DNA of 64,000 bases from Mucilaginibacter limnophilus (GTDB lineage Bacteria; Bacteroidota; Bacteroidia; Sphingobacteriales; Sphingobacteriaceae), in contig NZ_SACK01000002.1 of NCBI RefSeq assembly GCF_004005815.1, positions 186,001 through 250,000 on the forward strand, read 5' to 3'. Shown piece after piece: positions 35,552 through 43,741 of this stretch. The first letter of the stretch is position 1; every line of letters begins with the position of its first letter. Position numbers and translations under genes: made by a program. Below the pieces are notes generated by a model that saw only the letters and a list, made by a program, of their open reading frames with translations, ran no database searches and was not told the origin of the DNA.

Positions 35552-37126
35552 ATGAAAAAACTAACATGTATATTTTTTACAGCAATCCTGTTTATTTCAG
35601 CAGGCTGTAAAAAAAGTTTTTTTGATATAAATGAAAATCCCAATTCCCCTGTAGAAAAGGATGTTGACCCCAAGCTGATTTTACCAAGCGCTTTAAACCG
35701 CGCTGCTAATAAAATGGCTGTTTCTTATGCAAACTATGCAGGATGGTTGGGTTACTGGTCTCGTTCCGGTACTTACGGCCCAAGCTCAGAAGAGGAATCA
35801 TTTAACATTACAACTGGTTTTGAGGCTGACGAGTGGAACTGGTTTGACATACTGTATGACTTTGATACTATGGAGAAAAAAGCTACAGCAGCTAATCAGG
35901 GTATGTATGTAGCTATTGCCAAGATCATGAAAACTGTAGGCTTTATGTACCTTGTTGATCAATACAACAACGTGCCTTACACAGAAGCATTTCAATTGGT
36001 TGAGCATCCTACCCCAGCATATGATAAGGGTGATTTTATTTATGCCGACCTGTTTAAACAACTGGATGCAGCTGTTGCATTACTTGAAGCAGCTGACCTT
36101 GATGCTAACCCGGGCATTGAAGATGCTGACGTAGTATTTAATGGGGATGCAGCAAGCTGGTTGAAATTTGCCAATACCCAGCGTTTAAAATTGCTTATAC
36201 ATACATCTGAAGTTACAAGTGATGCTGCTGCAAAAGCAGAACTGGCAAAAGTTACTCCGGAAGGTTTTTTCTCACAGTCTGGTAACTTTAGCGGTGGCGA
36301 TTTAGGTGATGGCGCTTATGTTCGGTTAACTTATACTCAAGGCCAAAACAAACAAAACCCGTTTTGGAATACTTATGAAGAGCTTTACACTGGCGATGTA
36401 GCAAACCAATACTGGAGAGCAAATAATTATTTGTTAAATCAGGTCTACCGCTGGCAATCAGCTACTGCATGGGATACCCGTTTTTTATATGTATTTGATG
36501 AAGCTGATTCACCGCTTGGTGGTAACATATATTACGGGTACAACTATGGTGAAGTAATTCCTAATGATGATCCGTTTAAAGCTGTGAACTCATCAAACGT
36601 CGCTGGTCCAGGCCTTGCTTATTCAGCATCTCAGCCGCAATGGTTATTTACTGCTGTTGAAAGTTTGTTTTTGCAAGCTGAAGCAACTCAACGTGGTTGG
36701 TTAGCTGGCAACGCTCAGGATGTTTACAACGAAGCTGTATTAGCATCTTTTGAATGGTTAGGCGCAGGTGCAGGTGAAGGTCAGGACTATTTAGATAATG
36801 ATGCTTTGGCTGCCTGGACTCCTACAGTAAACAAAATCAGGCTGATCAATTTCCAAAAATATATTGCTTTAGCAGGTATAAACAACTTCGAAGCATATGT
36901 TGATTACAGAAGGCTTGACGGTGAAGAAGCTATATTGAATGATAAAGCAACTGACGATTTGCCGGCACTTCCTGCATCATTGGCGCCAAGCAGAGGCTCA
37001 AACCAAATTCCGCTGCGTTTAATTTATCCTCAATCAGAGTACAACTATAACGCTGCAAACGTAGGTGCTCAGGGTAATATCAAACCACAGTCAGACAGAG
37101 TGTTTTGGGATAAAGGAGCAAGATAA
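35552..37126 (+). CDS. SusD/RagB-like lipoprotein of the SusD-like_2 type
   Basis: 524 residues with lipobox FISAGC (C19) and the family start DINENPNSPVEKDVDPKLIL. The helical repeat core and the C-terminal pattern INNFEAYVDYRRLDG and NQIPLRLIYPQSEYNYN are typical of this subgroup. It would bind the ligand of the SusC-like protein encoded 33 bp upstream. Alanine-, aspartate- and asparagine-rich surface loops are normal for the family. No carbohydrate-specific residues can be named from the sequence alone. Confidence 0.93.
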   Translation: MKKLTCIFFTAILFISAGCKKSFFDINENPNSPVEKDVDPKLILPSALNRAANKMAVSYANYAGWLGYWSRSGTYGPSSEEESFNITTGFEADEWNWFDILYDFDTMEKKATAANQGMYVAIAKIMKTVGFMYLVDQYNNVPYTEAFQLVEHPTPAYDKGDFIYADLFKQLDAAVALLEAADLDANPGIEDADVVFNGDAASWLKFANTQRLKLLIHTSEVTSDAAAKAELAKVTPEGFFSQSGNFSGGDLGDGAYVRLTYTQGQNKQNPFWNTYEELYTGDVANQYWRANNYLLNQVYRWQSATAWDTRFLYVFDEADSPLGGNIYYGYNYGEVIPNDDPFKAVNSSNVAGPGLAYSASQPQWLFTAVESLFLQAEATQRGWLAGNAQDVYNEAVLASFEWLGAGAGEGQDYLDNDALAAWTPTVNKIRLINFQKYIALAGINNFEAYVDYRRLDGEEAILNDKATDDLPALPASLAPSRGSNQIPLRLIYPQSEYNYNAANVGAQGNIKPQSDRVFWDKGAR

Positions 37127-37158
37127 TAGTTGTTTAATAATTATTAACAGAAAAGAAA

Positions 37159-38088
37159 ATGAAAAGTAAATATATTTTTAGAGGCATTTTACCCGCTTTA
37201 GCGGTAGTGCTTTCTCTTTCATCGTGTTTGAAGGATGATAATGTACAACAGGATTTCTCAAAGCTTCAGCCTATAATTGAGTTTCCTGATGAGACACCTA
37301 ACCTGAACGCGGCTGCAAACTCTAGAAGTGCTGCGGTAGTAGGTGCTGAAGGTACAGTTGAATATTTAGTTCCAATTAAATATTCATTTGGCGAGAATAG
37401 CCCGGGTGTTGAAGTAACAGTTGCTTTAGATCAGTCGGTATTAACCAAATATAATGAAGTTAATGAAGATGACCTGCAAATGTTACCTGCAAAGTACTTT
37501 AACATACCAAACTTAAAAGTAACTATACCTGCCGGTGAGAAAGTAGGATATTTAAAAATAAATTTTCTTAACACTCTTGATGAAAAATTGTTAAGCTCTC
37601 ACTATGCTTTGCCGCTTAGGATAACTGATGCGTCGGGCAAAATCATCAGCAGTAACTATGGTACAACTGTTGCATTGTTCGCCATCAAAAATATCTATGA
37701 TGGTGTGTATGATTTTAGAGGTAATATACAAAGGAATTCTGCAACTGGTCCTGACCCTGCATTAAGCGGTCAAATATCATTTGAAGAAGCCTCTTTGTTT
37801 ACAAGAGACCAATATTCAGTTTGGTTTGACAGCCAGCTTTGGGCAGGTGGTTCGGGCGTTGCCGGTATAGGTACACCTGGTGTTGATGGTGTTATATTCA
37901 CCTTTAATCCTACCACAAACAAAATCACAGTAACTTGTCCGGCTAACGCAACATTGAGAAATATTGAGGGTTATGACAGTCATTATGATCCTGCTACAAA
38001 AACAGTTTACGCTGGTTTCCAATGGGGTGGCGCACCAAATACAAGGGTTGCAATAGATACCTTGAAATACATTGGTCCAACAGAATAA
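37159..38088 (+). CDS. DUF1735-type surface lipoprotein of the second SusCD locus
   Basis: 309 residues, lipobox LSLSSC (C23). Residues about 35-170 form a beta-sandwich of the DUF1735 (BT_3987-like N-terminal) kind, with the typical GTVEYLVPIKYS and DITDASGK-like strand pattern (LRITDASGKIISSNYGTT). The C-terminal half (about 175-309; YDGVYDFRGNIQRNS) resembles DUF4361. Such proteins are extra surface binders in SusCD loci for host or plant glycans, often next to endoglycosidases, but no enzyme follows here: a strong terminator ends the locus. Likely an accessory binding protein that completes a three-gene uptake unit. Confidence 0.82.
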   Translation: MKSKYIFRGILPALAVVLSLSSCLKDDNVQQDFSKLQPIIEFPDETPNLNAAANSRSAAVVGAEGTVEYLVPIKYSFGENSPGVEVTVALDQSVLTKYNEVNEDDLQMLPAKYFNIPNLKVTIPAGEKVGYLKINFLNTLDEKLLSSHYALPLRITDASGKIISSNYGTTVALFAIKNIYDGVYDFRGNIQRNSATGPDPALSGQISFEEASLFTRDQYSVWFDSQLWAGGSGVAGIGTPGVDGVIFTFNPTTNKITVTCPANATLRNIEGYDSHYDPATKTVYAGFQWGGAPNTRVAIDTLKYIGPTE

Positions 38089-38103
38089 AAATTCTAAGAC
38101 TAT

Positions 38104-38141
38104 AAAAAAAAGCCATCTGCGTATAGCGGATGGCTTTTTTT
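38104..38141. terminator. Terminator after the second SusCD locus
   Basis: A long stem of AAAAAAAGCCATCTGC and GCGGATGGCTTTTTTT around a GTATA loop (38121-38125), with A- and T-runs on both sides and one wobble pair. It serves this locus and the convergent DoxX gene. Confidence 0.92.
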
Positions 38142-38156
38142 GATTAACCAGTAAAC

Positions 38157-38564
38157 CTATTTTTTATCTACACTGTATCTGCCCGGGCCAACAAATAACA
38201 ACCCGGCAAATACAAAAGCTACTTCAATTGCATGAGATGCGCCCATAACACCATCGCCTTTCGATAAATGCATTACAGCGGCCACAATCAGGTTAATTGT
38301 TAAAAAGATGCATGCCGGCCTGAAGGCAAAGCCTATAAGTATAAGTAAACCGCCAAAGCTTTCGGTAATTGCAGAAAGGAATCCCCACATGGTTGGTAAA
38401 AAATTAATACCGAAGTTTTGCATAGACATGCCTAGCTGCTCCCACATTTGTGGACCGCCCATAAGTTTGGGGTAACCATGCCAGATAAACATTACGCCTA
38501 AGCCCAAACGGGTTAACAGCAAGCCGAAATTTTTGTACTTGCCTAAACTACTGAATAGTGCCAT
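38157..38564 (-). CDS. DoxX family membrane protein
   Basis: 135 residues, four hydrophobic segments, with LLLTRLGLGVMFIWHGYPKLMGGP, the DoxX start pattern. In other organisms DoxX-like proteins act with thiosulfate oxidation, oxidative stress defence or as quinone-linked membrane proteins; the exact job here is unknown. It lies 40 bp downstream of the LD-carboxypeptidase gene on the same strand and may be co-transcribed with it. The C-terminal DKK end after the last helix is normal for the family. Confidence 0.88.
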   Translation of the reverse strand: MALFSSLGKYKNFGLLLTRLGLGVMFIWHGYPKLMGGPQMWEQLGMSMQNFGINFLPTMWGFLSAITESFGGLLILIGFAFRPACIFLTINLIVAAVMHLSKGDGVMGASHAIEVAFVFAGLLFVGPGRYSVDKK

Positions 38565-38604
38565 AAATAATTATTTAGTGATCGGATAAATTACGCAATG
38601 ACGA

Positions 38605-39510
38605 TTAATGACTAACATAGTTAAGGCTAACTTGTTGTTCGTCAATATTTAAAATTGCTTCACGCCCTAAAATAAGGCTGCAGTTGTTAGGTATGTGGCC
38701 TGCAGGGAAATCAAAGCAGACAGGGTAGTTATAGTTCTTAACCACTTCATTTATTATCTCAGGCACGGTTTGTCCAAATGGAATGTCATTATCTTTCATG
38801 TCTGTAAAGCCACCCACTACAAGTCCGGCAAGGTTTTTCAGCTTATCTGCCCTGTCGAGCGAGCGTACCATACGATCAATAGAATACAGGTACTCACCAA
38901 CATCTTCAATAAAAAGTATTTTGCCGGAATAATCAAGGTCAGACACTGATCCGGATACGGCTACCAGCAAGCTTAGGTTTCCGCCAACCAACACGCCTTT
39001 TCCTTCACCTGTGCGGTTAATGCTTTGCGTTGGAAGTTGGTATGCTAATTCTTCACCAAATAAAGCCTTATAAAGCGTTTGTATCGACTTTGCAGAAGCA
39101 TCAGGAATATTGACCGGCATTTGCCCATGAATGGTTTGCAGGGCGTAATTATTATACAGATGTGTATGTAAGATAGTGATATCGCTAAAACCAAGCACCC
39201 ATTTCGGGTTTTCTTTAAGCCTGTCGAAGTTTATATGGTCTATAATACGGATAGTGCCGTATCCTCCCCGAGCGGCTATAATCGCTTTCACACTATCATC
39301 ATCAACAAAACGCTGCATGTCTTTAGCACGCAGTTCATCATTACCCGAAAACTGGTGATACGATGCTTCGATTGTATCGCCCAGCACCACTTCAAGCCCC
39401 CAGCTTTCAAGCAGGTTTATAGCGTCGGTCATGGGCTTGGGTAACTTTTTGGCGGGGCAGGTTATCGCTATCTTGTCACCTTTTTTAAGATATGGCGGCT
39501 TTATGCTCAT
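38605..39510 (-). CDS. LD-carboxypeptidase (S66 family)
   Basis: 301 residues without a signal peptide, so probably cytoplasmic. It should remove the terminal D-alanine from muramyl tetrapeptides in peptidoglycan recycling. The nucleophile sits in GFSD (S109) after the RGGYGTIRIIDHI block (81-93); the likely catalytic glutamate is in LFIEDVGEYLYSIDRM and the histidine in PAGHIPNN, completing the Ser-Glu-His triad of S66. A related MccF subgroup cleaves antibiotic-type acyl-aminoacyl adenylates, but the LdcA-like pattern fits better. Divergent from metG with overlapping promoters. Confidence 0.9.
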   Translation of the reverse strand: MSIKPPYLKKGDKIAITCPAKKLPKPMTDAINLLESWGLEVVLGDTIEASYHQFSGNDELRAKDMQRFVDDDSVKAIIAARGGYGTIRIIDHINFDRLKENPKWVLGFSDITILHTHLYNNYALQTIHGQMPVNIPDASAKSIQTLYKALFGEELAYQLPTQSINRTGEGKGVLVGGNLSLLVAVSGSVSDLDYSGKILFIEDVGEYLYSIDRMVRSLDRADKLKNLAGLVVGGFTDMKDNDIPFGQTVPEIINEVVKNYNYPVCFDFPAGHIPNNCSLILGREAILNIDEQQVSLNYVSH

Positions 39511-39517
39511 ATTGAAT

Positions 39518-39534
39518 TATCTTTGCCAAATTTA
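39518..39534. promoter_or_regulatory. Overlapping divergent -7 boxes of metG and the LD-carboxypeptidase gene
   Basis: On the plus strand TATCTTTG (39518-39525) is a perfect -7 box, 25 nt before the metG start. On the minus strand TAAATTTG (39534-39527) is also perfect, 16 nt before the carboxypeptidase start. The boxes are adjacent and point at each other, so the transcripts would overlap and the two polymerases would compete. Upstream -33 boxes are weak. Confidence 0.5.
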
Positions 39535-39550
39535 ATAACGCTGCACATTA

Positions 39551-41623
39551 ATGTCACAACTTAATAAATTTAAGAGATATACCATAACATCGGCACTGCC
39601 TTATGCTAACGGCCCGCTGCATATCGGTCATTTAGCAGGAGCTTATTTGCCTGCCGATATATTTGTACGTTACCTGCGCCTTAAAAAACGTGACGTGGTA
39701 TACGTGTGCGGATCTGACGAGCATGGCGCCGCTATTACTATAAAAGCAAAAAAGGAAGGTACCACACCCCAGGCCATTATTGACAAATACCACGCGCAGA
39801 TAAAAAAGAGCTTCGAGGATTTTGGTATCGCGTTCGATATTTATCACCGTACCTCGTCGCCTATACATCATGATCTGTCGAAAGAGTTTTTTTTAAACCT
39901 GTATGAAAAAGGCGAGTTTGAAGAAAAATATTCTGAGCAATATTATGACGAAGAGTACGACCAGTTTCTGGCCGACCGCTACATAGTAGGAACCTGCCCC
40001 AACTGCCACAATGAAAATGCTTACGGTGATCAGTGTGAAAAATGCGGTACCTCGTTAAGTCCTACAGATTTAATCAATCCGGTATCGACATTAAGCGGTA
40101 AAACACCAGTGTTAAAGCCAACGAAGCACTGGTATTTGCCTTTAGACAAATATCAGCCATGGCTTGAAAAATGGATTGACGCCAAAGAAGGTGAGTGGAA
40201 GGTAAATGTGTTCGGGCAGTGTAAATCGTGGCTTAAATCAGGTCTGCAACCTCGTTCAATGACACGCGACCTCGACTGGGGTATTGACGTGCCGCTTGAA
40301 GAAGCAAAAGGCAAGAAGCTGTATGTATGGCTCGACGCGCCTATCGGTTATATTTCGGCTACAAAACAATGGGCGATCGATAATAACAAAGACTGGCAGC
40401 TGTATTGGAAAAAGCAGCAGAACGATGAAGACAACAGTTGCCTTATCCATTTTATCGGTAAAGACAATATCGTATTCCATTGTATCACCTTCCCATCCGT
40501 ACTGCACGCGCACGGCGAGTATGTGCTGCCGTATAACGTACCGGCAAACGAGTTTTTAAACCTGGAAGGCGATAAATTGTCAACCTCGCGCAACCATGCT
40601 GTTTGGCTGCACGAATACCTGGAAGAGTTCGCGAGCAAGCAGGATGAGCTACGCTATGTGCTGACATCGATACTACCAGAGACCAGCGACAGCGAGTTTA
40701 CCTGGAAAGATTACCAGGCACGCATAAATAACGAACTGGTGGCCATTTTAGGCAACTATGTAAACCGCGTAATGATACTGATGCACAAATATTACAACGG
40801 TGTTATTGAAACATCAGGCGACTACCTGGAGCTTACTGATAACAACCTGAAACAAGAAATAGGCGGTTATTACGATGAACTGGAGCGAAGCCTGGATACC
40901 TTCAAATTCAGGCAGGGTTTGCAGGCGGTGATTGACATGGCACGTTTAGGTAACCGTTACCTAACAGAAAAAGAGCCGTGGAAAACCATTAAAACTGATC
41001 CTGATGCTGCTAAAGAGGCGCTGCACAACAGCATTATATTAATTGGGCATTTGGCTACATGCCTGCAGGTGTTTTTACCGCGTACCGCGCAAAAAATACT
41101 GGCCATGCTTAACTGGAAGGCTGATACGTTATATTACGACGAAGAGATCATCGTATCAAACGGTCACCGCCTTAACCAGCCTGAGCTGCTTTTTGAAAAG
41201 ATAGAAGATGAGGTAATTGAACGCCAGCTACAGAAACTACGCGCGCAAAAAGAGGCCGTTCAAGAGGCGCAGGCAGCCGTTGTTGCGCCTGCAAAAGAAA
41301 ACATCACTTTTGAGCAATTCACCGGGCTTGACATACGCACAGGCACCATATTGGCTGCTGAAAAAGTGGCTAAGACTAAGAAACTACTTAAGCTCACTAT
41401 TGATACCGGTATCGACCAGCGCACGGTGGTGTCAGGTATTGCCGAGTGTTTTGAATGCGATGCGATAGTTGGTCAGAAAGTAAGCATACTGGTGAACCTT
41501 GAACCGAGGGAGATAAAAGGCATCATGTCGCAGGGAATGATACTGATGGCTGAAGATGCGGCAGGTAAGCTTAGTTTTGTACATCCTGCCGGCGATGTAC
41601 CCAACGGTTCGGTGATTAGGTAG
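39551..41623 (+). CDS. metG: Methionyl-tRNA synthetase
   Basis: 690 residues. This class I synthetase charges tRNA-Met in the cytoplasm. HIGH is at 24-27 and the KMSKS-type loop is KLSTS (342-346). A zinc knuckle is seen in CPNCHNENAYGDQCEKCG (about 151-168). After the anticodon-binding helices an alanine- and glutamate-rich linker leads to a C-terminal tRNA-binding domain of the EMAP/Arc1 type (about 587-690; TGLDIRTGTILAAEKVAKTKK), which is a dimerisation and tRNA-affinity module. All domains are complete, so a functional housekeeping gene. Confidence 0.98.
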   Translation: MSQLNKFKRYTITSALPYANGPLHIGHLAGAYLPADIFVRYLRLKKRDVVYVCGSDEHGAAITIKAKKEGTTPQAIIDKYHAQIKKSFEDFGIAFDIYHRTSSPIHHDLSKEFFLNLYEKGEFEEKYSEQYYDEEYDQFLADRYIVGTCPNCHNENAYGDQCEKCGTSLSPTDLINPVSTLSGKTPVLKPTKHWYLPLDKYQPWLEKWIDAKEGEWKVNVFGQCKSWLKSGLQPRSMTRDLDWGIDVPLEEAKGKKLYVWLDAPIGYISATKQWAIDNNKDWQLYWKKQQNDEDNSCLIHFIGKDNIVFHCITFPSVLHAHGEYVLPYNVPANEFLNLEGDKLSTSRNHAVWLHEYLEEFASKQDELRYVLTSILPETSDSEFTWKDYQARINNELVAILGNYVNRVMILMHKYYNGVIETSGDYLELTDNNLKQEIGGYYDELERSLDTFKFRQGLQAVIDMARLGNRYLTEKEPWKTIKTDPDAAKEALHNSIILIGHLATCLQVFLPRTAQKILAMLNWKADTLYYDEEIIVSNGHRLNQPELLFEKIEDEVIERQLQKLRAQKEAVQEAQAAVVAPAKENITFEQFTGLDIRTGTILAAEKVAKTKKLLKLTIDTGIDQRTVVSGIAECFECDAIVGQKVSILVNLEPREIKGIMSQGMILMAEDAAGKLSFVHPAGDVPNGSVIR

Positions 41624-41724
41624 ACATGCGAATGTGCAGATATGAAGATGTGCGTATTTTGTTATTGGGAGAAATGCAGATGATTTTAAAATTAAGCCAA
41701 TAATTTGCACCTTTGCACAGATTT
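41624..41724. repeat. Decayed TGCACATCT-type repeat after metG
   Basis: ATGTGCAGATATGAAGATG (41632-41650) faces TTTGCACCTTTGCACAGATT (41704-41723) in inverted order, as in the cluster upstream of recQ (22229-22350). The middle is AT-rich. It lies between the metG stop and the tRNA gene. Confidence 0.5.
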
Positions 41725-41787
41725 GGAAAACGGGAAAGCGACAAGGGTAAATCCCAAGTTTAGCCTCCGAAATTTGAAATCAAAACT

Positions 41788-41859
41788 GGCCCTGTAGTTC
41801 AACGGATAGAATAGAAGTTTCCTAAACTTTAGATATGAGTTCGATTCTCGTCGGGGCTA
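41788..41859 (+). tRNA. tRNA-Arg (anticodon CCU)
   Basis: A complete cloverleaf of 72 nt can be folded: acceptor GGCCCTG (41788-41794) with CGGGGCT (41852-41858) and discriminator A; D arm GTTC/GAAT; anticodon stem GAAGT/ACTTT with loop TTCCTAA, anticodon CCT, reading AGG; T arm ATGAG/CTCGT with loop TTCGATT. The stem has wobble pairs (G1-U72, U6-G67 and U50-G64). CCA is not encoded. It is followed 1 nt later by a perfect terminator. It serves a rarer arginine codon. Confidence 0.93.
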
Positions 41860-41860
41860 C

Positions 41861-41893
41861 AAAGCCGCTTTACGAAAATAAAGCGGCTTTTTT
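41861..41893 (+). terminator. Terminator of the tRNA-Arg gene
   Basis: A perfect 12-bp stem, AAAGCCGCTTTA (41861-41872) and TAAAGCGGCTTT (41879-41890), with a 6-nt loop and a T-run. It also lies at the end of the convergent 2H phosphoesterase gene. Confidence 0.92.
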
Positions 41894-41895
41894 GT

Positions 41896-42486
41896 TTAGA
41901 ACAGGGACATCTGGGTATCTAATGGTCCTGTCTGTAAAAATGGGTATTCTCCAATAACGTCGTATCTAAAGTTGACGGAGGCAAATGGCCTTCTCAGTAA
42001 AAGAATACTATTTGCAATGGTACTTGATTCATATTCTACATTTTCCCACCTTGACCAAGCTTTCAAAAATTCAAACTCTGGTATTCCTTTTGCAATGGTT
42101 AGATGAGCATTTTTTGTGTTATAATGAGGTGGATAATATTTAACAGACTTCAGTATCGGTTTAAGAAACTTCTTGATGTATTTCGCCATTTCTGAAAATT
42201 CTTTTTCCTCTTTCAATTTCACATAAAGCGTATAAGTAGATCTTGAAAAATAATCAAAACCACAAACGTTTATTTGAAAGGTTGAAATATTTGAAACATT
42301 CCTTTCAAAACATTTAATTAGTCTTTCTTCATTTGACGCCGGTTGAATAATATCCAACACGGTAAAATGCGGAGGGGAGGAATCCCAGCCATATTCTCTT
42401 TTACATCGAATTTTCATGCGCATGGTGTCTGACATAACCCACCTATCCGGCTTTATTATTGCTAAGTATTGAATATTATTTTCCAT
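41896..42486 (-). CDS. 2H phosphoesterase (2'-5' RNA ligase-like)
   Basis: 196 residues with the two histidine motifs that define the 2H family: PHFTVLD (H40, T42) and AHLTIAKG (H128, T130), about 88 residues apart. The family includes bacterial 2'-5' RNA ligases, cyclic phosphodiesterases and mRNA or tRNA end-processing enzymes; the exact reaction is not readable. It contains many lysines, tyrosines and asparagines and its base composition looks AT-richer than metG or fumC, a possible sign of foreign origin. It ends 2 bp beyond the tRNA terminator, in convergent direction, which may be a place where accessory genes enter. Confidence 0.85.
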   Translation of the reverse strand: MENNIQYLAIIKPDRWVMSDTMRMKIRCKREYGWDSSPPHFTVLDIIQPASNEERLIKCFERNVSNISTFQINVCGFDYFSRSTYTLYVKLKEEKEFSEMAKYIKKFLKPILKSVKYYPPHYNTKNAHLTIAKGIPEFEFLKAWSRWENVEYESSTIANSILLLRRPFASVNFRYDVIGEYPFLQTGPLDTQMSLF

Positions 42487-42882
42487 AGCTACCCTAAAAC
42501 AAAATTACTACTATTTTTAGTATTTTGCATCTGTATTTGCTCATAACCGACAGAGGTAACCGATGTATAGGCAAAGTAATCCCAGTCCCTAAAACAGTTT
42601 AAAGATTATGAAAACGTCATGCAGTATTCTACGATAAGCATATCAGAGAGCTATTATATATCACTTACTCGCCAACCTCATCAAATCTTTAATAAATTGG
42701 TTCGATATCTTTCCTTTATGGGCTACTTAACAAAGATGACTGGCATCAAATTCCTTAAATAAAATCAAATTATAATAGTGCACTTTGTAATTATCTAAAG
42801 CAATCATATTTTTGAATACCTGAGCTAACGGCAGTCGGCAGAATGATTTTTATCACTTTATTAAAATAGAAAGGACTAACCA
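42487..42882. other. 396-bp gap with no confident gene
   Basis: AT-rich. The frame 42580-42762 on the plus strand is open for 60 codons and ends in a protein-like stretch (NKLVRYLSFMGYLTKMTGIK), but it has no ribosome-binding site and the first ATG is at 42619 (47 residues). It may be the remains of a gene. No repeat or clear promoter was seen. Confidence 0.4.
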
Positions 42883-43068
42883 TTGAAATTTATATTCGGC
42901 ATAATGGCCATTATTATAGGTGTGGCGTTATATAAGCAAATCAACTTCGAAACGTTTACATTTAAACATACGGGAATGGCTATCGTTTACATCATCGGGT
43001 TTGCAATTTCAATCTTTGTTGTGATCAGAAACTGGAACAATAAAGGTGCGGTTAACATTGATAAATAG
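42883..43068 (+). CDS. Small two-helix membrane protein
   Basis: 61 residues with a TTG start at 42883 supported by AAAGGA (42869-42874), a good ribosome-binding site at 8 nt. Two hydrophobic segments: FIFGIMAIIIGVALY (3-17) and MAIVYIIGFAISIFVVI (about 32-48), with the charged tail RNWNNKGAVNIDK on one side. No family is recognised. It is isolated, so the role is unknown; the site and helices make translation likely. Confidence 0.6.
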   Translation: MKFIFGIMAIIIGVALYKQINFETFTFKHTGMAIVYIIGFAISIFVVIRNWNNKGAVNIDK

Positions 43069-43121
43069 AGAATTTCCGAATGCGTAATTCGGGATTAAAT
43101 AACCAGGATGAAACTTTTAAA

Positions 43122-43709
43122 CTACCGCTGTATCCTTTTCCGTATCCGGCTTAATGAAGGGTTCTTAATTCCCAGATAAGAGGAAATATGATATGCCGGT
43201 ATGCGGTTAACAATGTTATTATGATTTTCTAAAAGCCTGATGTACCGTTGCTCGGGTGAAAAGAATAACAATTCCTCTGCCCGTGTTTGCGAGTAGGTGA
43301 AGAACAGTTCTGCTAACAATCTGCCGAATTTCGCCCAGTTAGGATGTGTTTCATACAAATCAAAAAGATCGCGGTAGGTGATATACACAATCTCGCAATC
43401 CTCCATCGCCTGGATGAAATAATGACATGCATTGCGCGTAATAAAACTCCTGAACGAAACAATAAACTGATTTTCTGAAAAGAAAAAGATGTTGGTCTCC
43501 TCGCTTGTTTCAGGGTGGCTATAATATATGCGGAAGATGCCCTTAACTACCAGTCCCAGATCATTACATACCACATATTGTACATTAAAGAAATCGCCTT
43601 TTTTTATTTTGCGTGGTTTCCAGAAAGGTTTGCTGTCGGCAAGGTCTTTTTCAGTTAACGGAGCAAAGCTTGTTAAAGTTGCTTTCAGTACGTCATGATA
43701 GTCGCTCAT
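43122..43709 (-). CDS. Crp/Fnr family transcriptional regulator
   Basis: 195 residues. Residues about 20-130 are the cyclic-nucleotide-binding-like beta barrel (KKGDFFNVQYVVCNDLGLVVKGIFRIYY), followed by the long dimer helix and a shorter helix-turn-helix (IVNRIPAYHISSYLGIKNPSLSRIRKRI, best seen in parts: HISSYLGI and SLSRIRKRI). The cAMP-contact glutamate and arginine of true CRP are not evident, as in most Bacteroidota members, so the ligand is unknown. It lies 32 bp downstream of the DUF308-like gene and is probably co-transcribed with it. Confidence 0.9.
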   Translation of the reverse strand: MSDYHDVLKATLTSFAPLTEKDLADSKPFWKPRKIKKGDFFNVQYVVCNDLGLVVKGIFRIYYSHPETSEETNIFFFSENQFIVSFRSFITRNACHYFIQAMEDCEIVYITYRDLFDLYETHPNWAKFGRLLAELFFTYSQTRAEELLFFSPEQRYIRLLENHNNIVNRIPAYHISSYLGIKNPSLSRIRKRIQR

Positions 43710-43741
43710 ACCACAAGGTTTATTTAAACAAGTATAGAACG

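Noticed and set aside
41788..43068. Integrated element with attachment sites at tRNA-Arg
   Set aside because: No integrase gene and no second copy of the tRNA 3' end were seen by eye nearby.
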